This document shows positions 41,127 through 54,157 of a stretch of DNA of 64,000 nucleotides, in pieces. The DNA is from Lunularia cruciata (Eukaryota > Streptophyta > Marchantiopsida > Lunulariales > Lunulariaceae). The stretch is from positions 48,336,243-48,400,242 of the forward strand of contig OX419761.1 of NCBI GenBank assembly GCA_948567375.1, read 5' to 3'. Under the pieces are notes generated by a model that saw only the letters and a program-made list of their open reading frames with translations, was not told where the DNA came from and did not search any database. Every line of letters starts with the position of its first letter. Within the stretch, counting starts at the first letter, position 1. A program made the translations under genes and the position numbers.

Positions 41127-42170
41127 CCATGGATCTATAGTTGCAAGAGCTGGTGCAAGGAATGCAAGGAATGTTGAACAAATTTCAAGAGATTAAGATG
41201 ACTATGGAGGCATTATAAATTCAAGTGCAGACCTTCATGAATGATCAAGCAATACAAGAAGACAATTCGTCTCAAAACCCAATACTTGCGATTGAAAGTA
41301 CTTGGAGAGTCACCCATGCCTATAGACCTGGTCAAAAATGAAGCCACATTGCTACTTCAAATGAAGAAGACCTGCAACATCAAGCCTTACAAGGGGCAGC
41401 GTACGATGGGAGTAGTGGAGAACTAGATCTTGAGAATGAATCAATATTTCCAATTGTTCTCAACAGAGACCACCAAGCATGTTTTAGGCGTGTTTGCATG
41501 TGGGTAATTGACCAATAGAGCCCTCACATGGTATGATGCTTGGGAACAATTCATGTTGGCAAAGAGAAGGGAGGTCACATGGACAGCAATGCAAGAAGGA
41601 TTGCTGAAGAATTTCTAGTTGATGGATTCTATGCAAATGGCTCAGACCCGACTATGAGGATTGAAATAAAAGAACAACGTACAAGAGTATGTGGAGACAT
41701 TTCTAGATCTACAAGTTGCAATAACCAACATGGGTCTAGCAAAGGCTCTCGACAATTTCAAACAAGAGTTGAAGGAGCAGATTTGCCAAGAAGTCATGGT
41801 ACAAAATCCTTGTATGGTATTTGAAGCCATTGCTTGTATGTAGAGAATAGCAAGGGCATCGGGTGGAGGTGAAGGAGTAGTTCCACCTCAACATTATTGG
41901 GTAGAATTGTCACACATGGATGGACCAGTACCGATAGAACTAGGCAACCTTTGGTTTTGAGACCGAGGAGCACAACCGCTTCAAGGAGAGCGTGGACGGA
42001 TAGAAGAATAGAGAGATGGAGTCCCACAAGAAGGAACTTGAGGAGAATAACACCATTGTTACAATTGTGGCCATATTGGGCACAAATCTATCAACTATTG
42101 TGCTCGTCTCCCTAGAGGCCCTCGGCCTTCATACAAGCAATCTTTGAACAACATGGAGAGATGCACTGAA
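41127..42170 (+). pseudogene. Inner element gag
   Basis: Starts near ATG 41127 (MDL, then a stop, then LQELVQGMQGML). A zinc knuckle C-x2-C-x4-H-x5-C (CYNCGHIGHKSINYC) lies at 42057-42101. The intervening capsid part is frame-broken. The extra residue before the last Cys departs from the canonical knuckle. Confidence 0.65.
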
Positions 42171-42329
42171 GAGGAGGAGGTGGAAATTACTTCAAAAAAG
42201 ATAGATCCCCAATAAATATACCTCACGGCCTTATTGGCTCAATAGGAAGCAAAAAAGCAAGGGAAGGAAGAAGACAAGCACAAAAAGGTCCCAAAAGGCA
42301 ACCTCACAATTGATTGTTGTGAATGGAGA

Positions 42330-43620
42330 CCTAGAAGGCAATCAAGTGAGAGTATTAATCGATCTAGGAGCAATAGAGAATTTCTTGTCTTGCTATGTTG
42401 CAATAAGATTGGGAATGGATCTAGAGAGAGAGATGAGAGCAAAGAAGTAGAATTACCTAATGGGCAAATAGAGAGGATTGAATCATTGCCTAGACGGATA
42501 ACACTCTCTGTAGACATTGAGTGGAAAGTGATACAATTAGTTTGTTTTGATGCAATCTTAGCCATGCCATGGATGGAGCATTACAACCGTATAGTACATT
42601 GGAGGAAGAAAGTAGTGAGAACCCACCAATAGTTGATCATTTGGGTTAAAGAAAAATCACACAAGCAAGAATTGCCACTCTATGTCATAAGGATAGTACC
42701 TATCTGTAAGACCCCAATAGTTGATCATCGGGGTTAAAGAAAAATCACACAAGCAAGAATTGCCTCTTTATGTCATAGGGATAGTAGCTATATGTAAGAT
42801 AGATGTTTCATGGGTCTAATAAGAGAAGTCCAAAGTGCACAACTTGATGGACAAATTCCTGAGAAATTAAAGGATGTTGTAAATGAGTTTCAAGATGTCT
42901 TTCTTGATGATCTACCCTCAATATTACTACCAAAAAGGGCAGTAGATCATAAAATTGAGGCACTCTCGGGGAAGACATGTCCTTGTAAGACCCCATATTG
43001 CCTATCACCTCATGATTCAAAGGAGTGTAAGACTAAAATTGAGGACATGTTGTAGAAAGGGTTCATCCAACCCAGTGTATCACCATATGGTGCTCTTGTC
43101 TTGTTTGTGAAGAAGAAAGATGGTACAATGCACATGTGCATTGACTATTAGGGTCTCAATCAGCAAATAGTGAAGAACAAATACCCCTTACCTTGCATAA
43201 ATGACCTATTTGATCAACTCAATGGAGCAAGACACTTCACCAAACTAGACTTACGGAGCGGGTACAATCAAATCCAAATTGCAGAGGAGGATGTATAAAA
43301 AATTACATTTTGAACCAAGTATGGTCACTTCGAGTATCTCATGATGCCTTTTGGCCTCACCAAATGCACCTGCCACTTTCATGAGTCTAATGGATGATAT
43401 ATTTTGTCCATATTTGGATAAGTCTATTATCATCTTCTTGGACGACATCTTAATATACAGTAGCATGATGACAAGACATAAATAGCATCTACAAGAAGCC
43501 ATCCAGATTTTAAGACAGAATTGATTGTACGCCAAAATCTCAAAGTGCAAGTTTGGCAAGTCCAAAGTAGACTACTTGGGGCATAGAGTAAGTGCAAAAG
43601 GTATTCAAGTATTGATAAAT
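42330..43620 (+). pseudogene. Inner element protease and RT
   Basis: Protease block VLIDLGAIENFLSC (42352-42393), where DSG reads DLG. RT blocks follow: [60 protein letters not shown] and IIIFLDDILIYS. The catalytic Asp pair (43441-43446) is intact here, unlike in the other RTs of this window. Several stops and frameshifts interrupt it. Confidence 0.8.
42631..42806 (+). repeat. 88-bp tandem duplication inside the inner pol
   Basis: 'agttgatcatttgggttaaa' at 42631 recurs as 'agttgatcatcggggttaaa' at 42719, followed in both by 'gaaaaatcacacaagcaag'. It disrupts the protease-RT linker. The middle element carries only one copy at the equivalent place (about 48210-48290). Confidence 0.85.
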
Positions 43621-43793
43621 AAAATAGAGGTCATTCAAAATGGAGTGCCTCAAAAGATCAGACTCAACTCAAGAGCTTCTTAGGGTTGACAGGATTCTAA
43701 CGTCAATTTTTCAAGGACTTCTCCAAGGTTGCATAGCCTTTAACGGCACTACTTGGCAAGAGGAAGAAGTGGGCATGGGGAACCGTACAAGAG

Positions 43794-44132
43794 TTGGCCT
43801 TTCAAGAATTCAAAACTACCTTGCTACATGCACCAATCTTGAAGTGGTATGACCCAAAACGTCCAATCAAGTTGGCTATAGATGCACCAAGCATAGCAAT
43901 AGGAGCAGTCCTACAACAAGAGTGGCATGACGGATGGCATCCAATTGCATATTTCTCTCAAAAGTTGTTATTGATAGAGTGCAACTATCACACCAGAGAA
44001 CAAGAAGAGCTAGCCATCGTCTTTGCAAGCAAGCATTGGAAACACTATTTGGGCGAGAAGGCATTTGTAGTAGAGACAGACCACAAACCTCAGGTCTACC
44101 TTGAGACGCAAAAAGATCTATCTTGGCACTAA
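43794..44132 (+). pseudogene. Inner element RNase H
   Basis: A 112-codon open frame with LAIDAPSIAIGAVLQQ, HPIAYFSQKLL, EQEELAIVFASKHWKHYLG and FVVETDHKPQVYL. The catalytic region is nearly intact. The frame stops where the sequence should run on toward integrase. Confidence 0.82.
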
Positions 44133-44441
44133 ATTTGATGGCCAGAGTGGTAACAACGCTTCAACATGACAATCACCTACGTGGAAGGTAAGAAGCAACT
44201 TGCAAATTCACCCACATATCAATGGCAAACAATTTGGTAGTAGAGGTTAAGATTAACCTTGAATTTTAGCCAAATTTTTGGCTATTACAAAAACTGATCC
44301 ATAGATTATATGAGCACAATCATCCAAAGGCGTCACCAACCACTAAGGACTTACCTTTTGTGATGGCAGATTATAGATCTCAAATGTCTCAGAATTATGC
44401 ACCACTCTTCTAGCAAAATGTTATGATTCTGCCATTGCAAG

Positions 44442-45180
44442 TGTAATACTCTAAGGACAAGAGAAGAGAAAAAATAGAGATTTCATACTCAAGCATACGA
44501 TGCCCCAAAGGAGCACCTTCTCTTTATTATATAGACAAATAAGATCTCCTTTGAGGGAGCTCCACCATAAGATTAGGCATATAGATAGGTGACATATAAA
44601 CAAGCTCCACACTTGGATTACCTACTTGGATGGGTGACATGTTGGTCTTGGTCTTATCTGGTTGGTCAAACAAGCTTTGATCGGAGGGAATATTTTAGGG
44701 AATCTTCTTGTAGGAACCTTAGAATCACATGGGTTGGTGAGGTACCATTGGAAAGCTCTCGACAAGACAAACCAGCAAGAGGGAAGCCAATCTTTCTTCC
44801 ACTAGGAGGAAATGTGCACATTTGTGAGGCCTAATTCATCTATTTAGGCCTCCAAAATTGCCTTCAAAGATTTCAAGCATGTCTCAATTCCCACTCTATT
44901 AGTAGAAGTCCCCTTTTGGTGATACCTCTTTCTAATCTATTTAGTCCATCATGTGCAACATCCTTCCAGATGTTACCAAACCAATTCTCACCTTTAAATC
45001 ATATGTCTAACTATTGGTTCTAAGGTTTTCAAGTCTACTTTGGTGTTTGCTCTATTTGTAGAAGTACTCTTTTGGTGATACTTCTATCTAATCATTTTTG
45101 TCCATCATGTATAACATCATTCTAGATGTTACAAAACCAAATTTCACATCAAGATCATATGGCTAGCTCTTGGTATTACA
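44442..45180 (-). repeat. Inverted solo LTR of the same family
   Basis: TGTAAT...GGTATTACA ends, 739 bp, reverse orientation. It has the duplicated 5' module and so belongs to the long LTR form. It sits between RNase H and integrase of the inner element with no internal sequence, as left by recombination between the LTRs of a former full insertion. Flanks 'gcaag' and 'acagg' are a poor target duplication. Confidence 0.85.
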
Positions 45181-45185
45181 ACAGG

Positions 45186-46440
45186 TCATGTTGAAGTGGA
45201 CAAGATATTGGATGTAATCCAACACCATTACTATTGGCCCAAGATGAGCAACATTGTGATGGATTACGTGCATAGTAGCCTAATCTCTCAACAAAACAAA
45301 GCTTCTAGTCAAGCTCCTACATGGCTCCTTCAACCTCTCCCCACTCCTACACAATGTTGGGAGCAAGTGAGTATGGATCTTGTTTGTGAATTACCCAAGA
45401 TCACCTTAGGGTTTGATTCCATTGTGGTCTTTGTGGACTGGCCCAACAAAATGATTCATGTTTGTCCTACCACCAAGGATATAACCACTCCATAACTAAC
45501 TTAATTATACTTAGATACAGTCTTCTCTCATCATGGCTTATCTCGAGTACTCATCACCAATAGAGGTACTCAATTCACCAGTTTGTTTAAGCAATCACTC
45601 TTTGGTTTCTTCAAAACCAAGTTGGCCATGTCCACAACTTATTACCCACAAACAGATGGACAAAAAAAGTGGGCTAATCACACTATTGAAGACATGTTAC
45701 GTGGCTTCATCTTAGAGGAGCAAGAGAGGTGGGACACCCTACTCCCATTGGTGGAATTTTCTTACAACAATTTGGTGAATGTATCCACCCATGTCACTCC
45801 ATTCTTCCTCATGTATGGTGAGCATCCCTTCACACCTTCTAGCTTGATGAAGATCTGTTCAGTGGCTACCACGGTTGATGTAATCAACACATTTGTTTTT
45901 GGAATCCAACAAGATGTAGAGAGCGCCAAGCACAAATTGCAGATTATGCAAAATCAACAGAAGTAGTATGCCAATGCACACCATAGCCACATGGAGTTCA
46001 ATGTTGGGGATCAAGTGTAGCTATCTACAACCAACCTCACATTACTTGGCCCTCGTAAGCTCATACTTCATTTTATTGGGCTTTTTCTATTCGTTGTCGA
46101 GTCGGCACTATGACCTGTCACCTTGAGCTACCACCACATATGAAGATCCATCTAGTGTTCCATGTTTCTCTACTATACAGATATGCTTCCCGATTGAGCC
46201 ATTGTCATTCCACACAAGACATTCGACCTTGTCCGACACTTGTTGATGGCATAGAGGAGTATAAAGTGGAGCATATCCTCCAAAAATGAATTTGTAGTAC
46301 TCGCCATCTACAGGTGGACTATATGGTATAGTGGAAAGGTTAACCCCTTTATGAGGAAAACTGGGAGCCCGCTACCAATTTGACACATGCACCGGTGTTG
46401 GTGTAAGCATTTGAGCAACAACTACACAACGAGGACGTTT
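45186..46440 (+). pseudogene. Inner element integrase and chromodomain
   Basis: Integrase blocks: HHYYWPKMSNIVMDYV, QCWEQVSMDLVCELPK, DSIVVFVDWPNKMIHVCPT and YYPQTDGQKKWANHTIEDML. These are followed by EFSYNNLVN and a chromodomain-like EEYKVEHIL near 46255, then LYEENWEP near 46350. The chromodomain marks the element as a chromovirus. Confidence 0.8.
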
Positions 46441-46461
46441 TGTCTTAAAAGACATGAGGTT

Positions 46462-47215
46462 TGTAATACCAAAAGAGCTAGCCATATGATCTAGATGTGA
46501 AATTTGGTTTGGTAATATTTCAAATCATGTTATACATGATGGAAAAAATAGATCAGATAGAAGTATCACCAAAAGTGTACTTCTACTAATAAGGCAAAAC
46601 CAAAATAGACTTGAAAACCTTAGAACCAATAGCTAGACATATGATTTAAAGGTGAGAATTGGTTTGGTAACATTTGGAAGGATGTTACATATGATGGACT
46701 AAATAGATTTGAAAGAGGTATCACCAAAAAGGGACTTCTACTAATAGAGTAGGAATCAAAATATGCCTAAAATCTTTGAAGGCAATTTTGGAGGCCTAAA
46801 CGAATGAATTAGGCCTCAAAATATGTGCATATTTCCTTGTCCTGCCAATGGAAAAGATGTTGGTTGGCTTCCCTCTCCCTAATTTTTCTCATTGAGAGCT
46901 TCCCAATGGTACCTCACCTATGCAATTATGAGATTTGTACAAGAAGATTCCTAAAAGATTCCCTCTGGTCAGAGCTTGTTTGACCAACCAAATAGGACCA
47001 AGACCAACATGTCACCCATCCAAGTAAGTAATCCAAAGGTGGAGCTTGCTGAAATGTCACTTATGTATGTGCCTAATCCTATGGTGGAGCTTCCTTGGAT
47101 GAGATCCTCTTTGGTCTATACAACAAAGAGAAGGTGTTCCTTTGGAGCATCGGAGTTTGAGTATGAAACTTGTGTTTGTGTGTCTATGTTTCCCTTCTAT
47201 CCTTGCAACATTACA
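46462..47215 (+). repeat. Inner element 3' LTR (754 bp)
   Basis: Same structure as the 5' LTR, including the duplicated start module. It follows a purine-rich 'cttaaaagacatgaggt'. The middle element's gag sequence resumes immediately after it with 'ctatggaggttggagc'. Confidence 0.82.
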
Positions 47216-50200
47216 CTATGGAGGTTGGAGCAAAAGAATAATGTACAAGAGTATGTGGAGGCATTTCTCAATCTACAGGTCATAATAATCTATATGAGTC
47301 TAGCAAAAGCTCTAGACAATTGCAAACAAGGGTTAAAAGAGCAAATTTTCCAAGAAGTGATGGTATAAAACCCTTGCACTATTTTTTAAGTCACTACTTA
47401 TGCTTAAGAATAGTATGGGTGCTTGAAGGAGGTGAAAGGGTAGTCCCAACTCAACATTATTGGGCTAAAGCACCTCACTTTGGTGGACCAATTCATATGG
47501 AATTAGACACATCAATTCCAAGATCAAGGAGCATAATCGGTCCAAGGAGAATGGGAATGGGTCAAAGAAAGGAGTTATGGATTCCCACAAGGAGAAGGAA
47601 GTCAAGTAGAACAACATCATTGTTACAATTATAGCCAAGTTGAGTACACAACTATCAATTGTCGTGCTTGTCTTCTTAGAGGCTCTTGGCCTCCATATAA
47701 GTAATCTTTGAACAATATGGAGAGACAAATTGAATAAGAGGATGCAAAAATCACATTGGAAAACAAAGATTGCCAACCAATGTACCTCATGGCCTTATTG
47801 GCTCAATGGAGAAGAGAAAAAGTGGGTAGAAGAAGAGGACAAGTGTGCAAAGGTTGAGGAAGACAAAATCACAATTGATTATTGTGAATGGAGTCCTAAA
47901 AGGCAATCAAGTGAGAGTATTGATAGACCCTAGAGCAATAGAGAATTTATTGTCTTGCTCCATGACAATAAGGTTAGGAATGGATGTAGAGAAGGATAAG
48001 AATGAATAAGTAGATAAACCTTATGGTCAAACAAAGAGGATTGAGTCATTACCTAAAAAGGTAACACTCTTTATAAGATAGTATCATGAAGAGATTGAGT
48101 GGCAAGTGATGTGGTTAGCTTGTTATGATTTAATCTTAGACATGTTTTGGATGGAGCACTACAACCCCACAATTGATTGGAGAAAGAAAGTAGTGAGAAC
48201 TCATTAATAGATTATCATTTGGAGTTAAAGAAATATCACATAAGCAAGAACTATGCCTCTATGTTATAGGGACAATAAGTATCTATATGACAAATAGATG
48301 CTTCATGGGCCTAATAAGAGAAGTCTAGAAGGCATAACTTGATAGAAAAATTCTTGAGAAATTGAAAGACTTGGTCAATGAGTTTCAACATGTCTTCTTG
48401 GATGACCTTCCTTCAAGATTACCACCAAAATGGAGAGTAGATCATAAAATTGAGATACTTCCTAGGAAAACACTTCCTTGTAAGGCCTCATATTGACTAT
48501 CACCTCATTAGCTAGAGGAATGTAAGGCTCAAATCAAGGATATGTTTCAAAATGGGTTTATCCAACCCAACATATGGAGCTCTTATATTGTTTGTGAAGA
48601 AGGAGGATAATATAATGCACATGTGCATTGACTATAGGGCCTAAATCAACAAACAATGAAGAATAAATATCCCTTACCCTGCATGGATGACCTATTTGAT
48701 CAACTCAAGAGGGAAAAACACTTCACCAAACTTGATTTGCAGAGTAGTTACAACTAAATTAGGATTATAGAAGAAGATGTACACAAAAAAACCTATTGAA
48801 CAAGGTATGGTCACTTTAAACAATTGGTGATGTCATTTGGCCACATCAACGCACTAGCCACTTTCATGAGTTTGATGAATGACATATTTTGTCCATACTT
48901 GGATAAATATGTTATCATATTCCTAAATGACATATTAGTCTATAGTAGGATGATGATTGAGCACAAGCAATATCTATGAGAAGTCCTCCACATTTTGCAA
49001 CAAAACTAGTTGTATGCCAAAATCTCAAATTGCAAGTTTTGCAAGTTTAACATAGACTACTTGGAGCATAGAATAAATGCAAAAGATGTCCAAGTGTTAA
49101 TAGATAAAATAAAGGTCATTCAAAAATGGGGTACTCTATAAGATTAGACTCAAATCAAGAGTTCCTTGGGATTGATGGGGTTCTATCATTGATTTGTTAA
49201 GGACTTCTCCAAGGTTGCATAATCTTTAATGGCATTATTAGCAAGGGGAAGAGGTGGAGACAGGGAACCAAACAAGAATTGGCTTTTTCTTAATTAAAAG
49301 ATGCATTACTACATGCATCAATCTTGAAATATTATAACCCAAAACATCCAATCAATTTGGCTATAGATACATCAAGCATAACAATAAGAGCAATCTTATA
49401 ATAAGAGTGGCATGACGGATGGCGCCCAGTTGCATTTTTCTCTCAAAAGTTGGTATTGGCAAAATGCAACTATCACACCACTAAACAAGAATAGTTGGCC
49501 ATTGTCTTTGCAATCAGGAATTGGAAGCACTATCTTGGCATTTGTAGTGGAGACAGACCACAAACCTCTAGTTTACCTCAAGACAAAAAAAGATCTATCT
49601 CATCGATAGATTTGGCGGGTAGGGCAGAGATAACGGTTCAACATGACAATCATATATGTGAAGGCAAGAAGCAACTTGTAGATCCATTCACCTGAATGCC
49701 TATGGCAAACAATCTGGTGGTAGAGGTCAAGATGAAACCAAAATTTTGGCTAAAGATTCTTGTTGCTACAAAAGTTGACACACTGGAGCTTGTTCATCCA
49801 AAGGCATCACCAATACCCAAGGACTTACCTTTCATGATGGCAAGTTATGGATCCCAAATGCCATGGATATAAGAACCACCATCCTAGTAGAACATCAAGA
49901 TTCTATCATTGTAGGTCAAGTTGGAGTTGACATGATCTTAGATGCAGTCAAATGCTATTATTATTTGCCCAAGATAGGCAACAATGTGATAGAATATGTT
50001 TGAAGTTGCCTACTCTATCAACAAAATAAAGTTTCTAATCAAGCTCTTGCATGGCTCCTTCAACTCCTTCCTACTCCTACACAATGTTGGGAACAAGTAA
50101 GCATAGATTTGGTTTATGAATTACCCAAGACCACCTCAAGGTTTGACTCCATTGTAATCTTTGTTGATCGACTTAGCAAAATGATTCATATATGTCCTAC

Positions 50201-51130
50201 TACCAAAGATGTGATTACTCCACAATTAGCTCAACTGTACTTAGATGCAATATTTTCTCACCATGGCCTATCTTGAGTGCTCATCACCAATAGAGGCACT
50301 CAATTCACTAGTTTGTTTTAGAGAACATTCTTTGGTATCTTCAAAGCCAAATTGGTCACATTTATTTACTACCATCCACATATCAATGGAAAAACAAATT
50401 GGGCTAATTACACTTTTGAAGAAATGCTCCAAGGCTTCACCTTAGATGAGTAAGAGACATTGGACACATTACTTCTATTGGTGGAATTTTCCTACAACAA
50501 TTTAGTGAATGCATCAACATAGGTCACACCATACTTCCTCATGTAAAGAGCATCCTTTCACACCTTTGAGCTTGATGAAGATCCACTCGATGGCTACCAT
50601 GGTTGATTGTAACACTTTTGTTTCTAGAATCCAACAAAGTGTGGAGAAGGCCAAGTACAAGTTGTAGATCACCCAAAAATGACAAAAATAATATGTAGAT
50701 ACACATTGGCGGCACATGGAATTCAATGTTGGGGGTCAAGTTTGGTTGTCCACAACCAATTTCAAGTTAGTTGGCCCTCGTAAGCTCAAACCTCATTTTA
50801 TCAAGCCTTTTCTCATCCTTTGGCAAATTGGTACAATGAGCTACCAAGACACATAAAGATCCATCTAGTGTTCCATGTTTCCTTATTATGTAGATATGCA
50901 TCTCAACCACCCCACTTTCCTTCCATACAAGAAATTTTACCTTGTCCAACACTCATTGATGGTACGAAGGAATATGAAGTCAAATGCATTCTCCAAAAAT
51001 GCATCTGTGGTACCCGTGATCCATGTGTGGAATATCTTCTACATTGAAAAGAGTACCCACTATATGAGGCAACATGGGAGCCAATAGCTAACTTGACCCA
51101 TGCATGGGTGTTAGTGCAATCTTTTGAGCA
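47216..51130 (+). pseudogene. Middle element gag-pol remainder
   Basis: Gag part NNVQEYVEAFLNLQ and KQGLKEQIFQEVMV lies near 47240-47370. A protease-like VLIDP-x-AIENLLSC follows near 47920. RT contains FLND in place of FLDD (Asn codon at 48926-48928). RNase H has FVVETDHKPLVYLKTKKDLS (49540). Integrase has CWEQVSIDLVYELPKTTS (50090) and FDSIVIFVDRLSKMIHICPT. The chromodomain has KEYEVKCILQK and LYEATWEPIANLTHAW. All are interrupted by stops. Confidence 0.8.
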
Positions 51131-51173
51131 ACAACTTTGCAATGAGTAGATTACATCTTAAAAGGGGGAGGTT

Positions 51174-51758
51174 TGTAATACCATTAGTTAAACATATTAT
51201 CTAGTGGTGAAATTTAGCTTGGTAACATATGGAAGGATATTATATATGATGGAATAAGTAGATCAGATAGAGGTGTCACCAAAAGAATACTTTCACTAAA
51301 ATGACAAGAATCAAAAGCACCTCAAAACTTTAAACCCAATTTTGGATGAATTAGGCTTCAAAAATGGAAAATTTTCTTGCTCCCTTTTGGACAATACACT
51401 TGCTTTCCCCATTTTGGTTTTTGTTATCAAGAGCTTTCCAATGGTACCTCACCCATGTGATTTTGAGGTTCATATAGGAAGATTCTCTAAAGATTCCCTT
51501 TGGTTAAACTTGTATGACCAACCAGATATGACAAGAACTGATATATCATCTATCTATGCAACTAATCTAAAGGCAGCACTCATTGACATGTCACCAATCC
51601 ATGTATCTTATCCAAGGGTGGAGTTTCTTTTGAGGAATCCTTTTTGCTATATAATAAAGACAAGGTGCTCCTTTGGGGCATCAAAATATTGAGTGTGAAG
51701 CTTTGTGTTTCTTTTCATGTGTTTCTCTTAAGGGTTCTCCTATTCTTGGAATATTACA
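51174..51758 (+). repeat. Middle element 3' LTR (585 bp)
   Basis: Short-form LTR matching 38347-38956, with a small deletion at the 'gaggcctaaa' block. It is followed at once by the resumed outer RT (VFMDQMHCMLD). Confidence 0.82.
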
Positions 51759-53740
51759 AGCAAGTCTTCATGGATCAGATGCATTGCATGTTGGATGGGC
51801 TATTGGATTGATACTGGGTGGTGTTCTTGAATGATACTTTAATCTACAGCAAGATGGAGACAAAACATGAAAATCACGTGCAAAAAGTCCTAAGGAAAGT
51901 ACGTCAATGGAATTTTTATTGCAAGAAGCCAAAGTGTATCTTTTGGTAGAAGGAAATTGCTTTCTTGGGTCATAAGACTTCATTAGAGAGCATCAAGATG
52001 GAAGAGGAGAAAATCAAAGTCATTATCAATTGGCCTACTCCAAAAGATACCACAGAAGTCCGAGCATCTAATGGATTGGCAAGTTTTATCAATGGTTCAT
52101 CCACTACTATGCTCATATGGTCACACCTTTGACCAGCCTCTGAGGGAAGACCTCAAGCTTTCAATGGACTACTAAGCACAAAGAAGCATTCTAGAAGTTG
52201 AAACATATGATATCTTCAAGACCCATTCTTCAACCATATGATCCTCAACTACCTTGTATGGTTGATTTTGATGCTTCTCATTTTTTAATTGGAGCTATGT
52301 TGCAACAGGAATTTTCTAATGGATTATATCCCATTGCTTTTGTGTCTAGCTGACTAAACACCATAAAAATGTATTACTCTACTCAAGATCAAGAACAACT
52401 AGTAATGGTATATACCACCAAGGCATAGAGGCATTATCTCTTGGGAAACAAGTGATTATGCAAATTAATCACATACCTTTGTTACAAACATTACATTTGG
52501 AGCACATGAAGAGTTTACATCATTGATGGGAGGAACAACTATAATTTTTTGACCTCAAAATTGAGTACAAACCTGGTAGGTTCTCTATCATCCCCAATGC
52601 CTTATTGTGATAACCAGATTTGAAATCTCTTCCTCTCATAACAACGGCAATTTTGATAGTGTCAATTGACTCAATAGTCCAAATTGAGTTTAGGACCGCT
52701 TTACAACAAGACCTCTTCTTTCAGATGGTACAAGGTTATTTGGCAACACATTGCAAGGAATAGAACACCTTCTCCTTCAAGGAAGGCCTTCTATTTTGTA
52801 ACAACTTGAACTATGTTCCAACCAAGGGCGATCTAGAACTTGTACACTTTTAGGAAGCCCATGAGTTACCATTTGCTGGTCACATGGGTGTAGACAAGAC
52901 CTTGGGCACCCTACAATGGTGATGGCCCAACATGGCACAAGATGTTCAAGAGTTTGTCCAATCTTGTGAGAGCTGCCAATATAACAAGGCCAGCAACCAA
53001 AAACTAAGTGGACTTCTTCAACCACTTCCCATCTCATATACTTGATGGGAATATGTGAGCTTAGTTCTCATCACAGCTTTGCCCAAGACAAAGCAAGGTC
53101 ACATAGCAATTATTGTGTTTGTTGATAAGTTGAGTAAGGAAATCCATTTAGCACCAACTTGTGATATAGTGGATGCTCCAACATTAGCCCAAATCTACTT
53201 TGATAATGTCTTCAAGCATCATGGAATGTAGTGTGTACTCATCTTCAATCATGATCCTCAATGCTCAAGAAAACTTTGGCAAGCACTCTTCCAACTACTC
53301 GACACCAAGCTTGCTTTGTCCACAGTCTATCATTCTCAAACTGATGGACAAACCAAACATGAAAATCACACCTTGGAGGATATACTTTGTGTCTTTGTCA
53401 ATTTTCACCATATACCAATTGGAATGAATGTCTTGCAATGGCTGAGTTTGCCAGCAATAACTCCAAGCACGCAAGCACCAAATTCTCTCCCTTCTTCCTT
53501 AATTTTGGCCAAAACTCATTTGTTCTAGATTCCCTTTTTGCTCTTTCTCCATCTCATGTTCCTCATACTTCCACCTTCTTGACCACAATATCCCAAGCCA
53601 TACAACAAGCCAAATCTCATCTCCTTGTTGCTCAAAATCATCAAAAACGATATGTAGACCAACATCATTGTGATCTCACCTTTCAACTTGGAAATAAGGT
53701 CATGTTTTCTTTTTGTAACCTACACCTCCCACTTGACACC
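51759..53740 (+). pseudogene. Outer element C-terminal RT, RNase H, integrase
   Basis: RT resumes with VFMDQMHCMLDG and VFLNDTLIYSK, so the catalytic FLDD reads FLND (Asn codon 51830-51832). RNase H contains PCMVDFDASHFLIGAMLQQE (52250) and YSTQDQEQLVMVYTTKA. Integrase shows a FAGHMGVDKTL start (52870), C-x2-C (SCESCQYNKAS), an IVFVDKLSKEIHLAPT core, YHSQTDGQTKHENHTLEDIL (53331) and a tail ending near 53740. Frames are broken in many places. Confidence 0.82.
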
Positions 53741-53929
53741 TAAGTTCATAAACTTGCTCCTAATTGGGTAGGTTCATTTGATATCACCCAACTCATTTAT
53801 GTTGTTGCTTATCGACTTGCCTTATGTTGTCATATGCAAATCTACCCGGTCTTTCATATTTCCAAGTTGAAACCCTTTGTTTCTAATCCATCTTCCTTTT
53901 CCTCTTGTGTCCAACCTCCTCCTCCTCAC

Positions 53930-54080
53930 TTCCTTATCAACAATCATGAGGAGTATGAAGTTGATCATATCCTTGCATGTTGCCACATTCAACGTGGCTG
54001 TCAATAATATATTGAGTACAAAGTCCTTTGGAAAGGGTATCTCCTTCATGATGCCACTTGGGAGCCTTTTTCTCATCTTT
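53930..54080 (+). pseudogene. Outer element chromodomain
   Basis: NHEEYEVDHILACCHIQRG, a broken stretch, then YKVLWKGYLLHDATWEPF. This is the classic C-terminal chromodomain of plant chromoviruses, used to direct integration to heterochromatin. One stop lies between the two halves. Confidence 0.78.
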
Positions 54081-54157
54081 AAAATGAAAAAATGACCATT
54101 TGGGAGTTTAAATTTCCCATGATGACGAGGACGTCACCAACTAGTAATAGGGGAATA

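Larger units (their letters stand above)
39794..47215 (+). mobile_element. Inner chromovirus, inserted in the middle gag
   Basis: The LTRs are 39794-40533 and 46462-47215, both TGTAATACC...ATTACA. A 5-bp target duplication flanks it (ctttg before, ctatg after, one mismatch). The primer site TGGTATTAGAGC follows at 40535. Inside: gag (41127-42170), protease (42330-42630), RT (42830-43620), RNase H (43794-44132), integrase (45186-45966) and a chromodomain (46226-46400). An inverted solo LTR (44442-45180) separates RNase H from integrase. It is the best-preserved copy, but every domain still has stops. Confidence 0.88.
38347..51758 (+). mobile_element. Middle chromovirus, inserted in the outer RT
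   Basis: The LTRs are 38347-38956 and 51174-51758, both beginning TGTAATACCATTA and ending ATTATA/ATTACA. A primer site TGGTATTGGAGC directly after the 5' LTR (38958) resembles the initiator-Met tRNA primer site TGGTATCAGAGC. A polypurine tract AAAAGGGGGAGG precedes the 3' LTR. Internal sequence is interrupted at 39794-47215 by the inner element. After it come gag (to 47700), RT (48330-49200), RNase H (49240-49690), integrase (49900-50520) and a chromodomain (50950-51100). All frames are broken. No clear target-site duplication remains ('aatag' before, 'agcaa' after). Confidence 0.85.
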
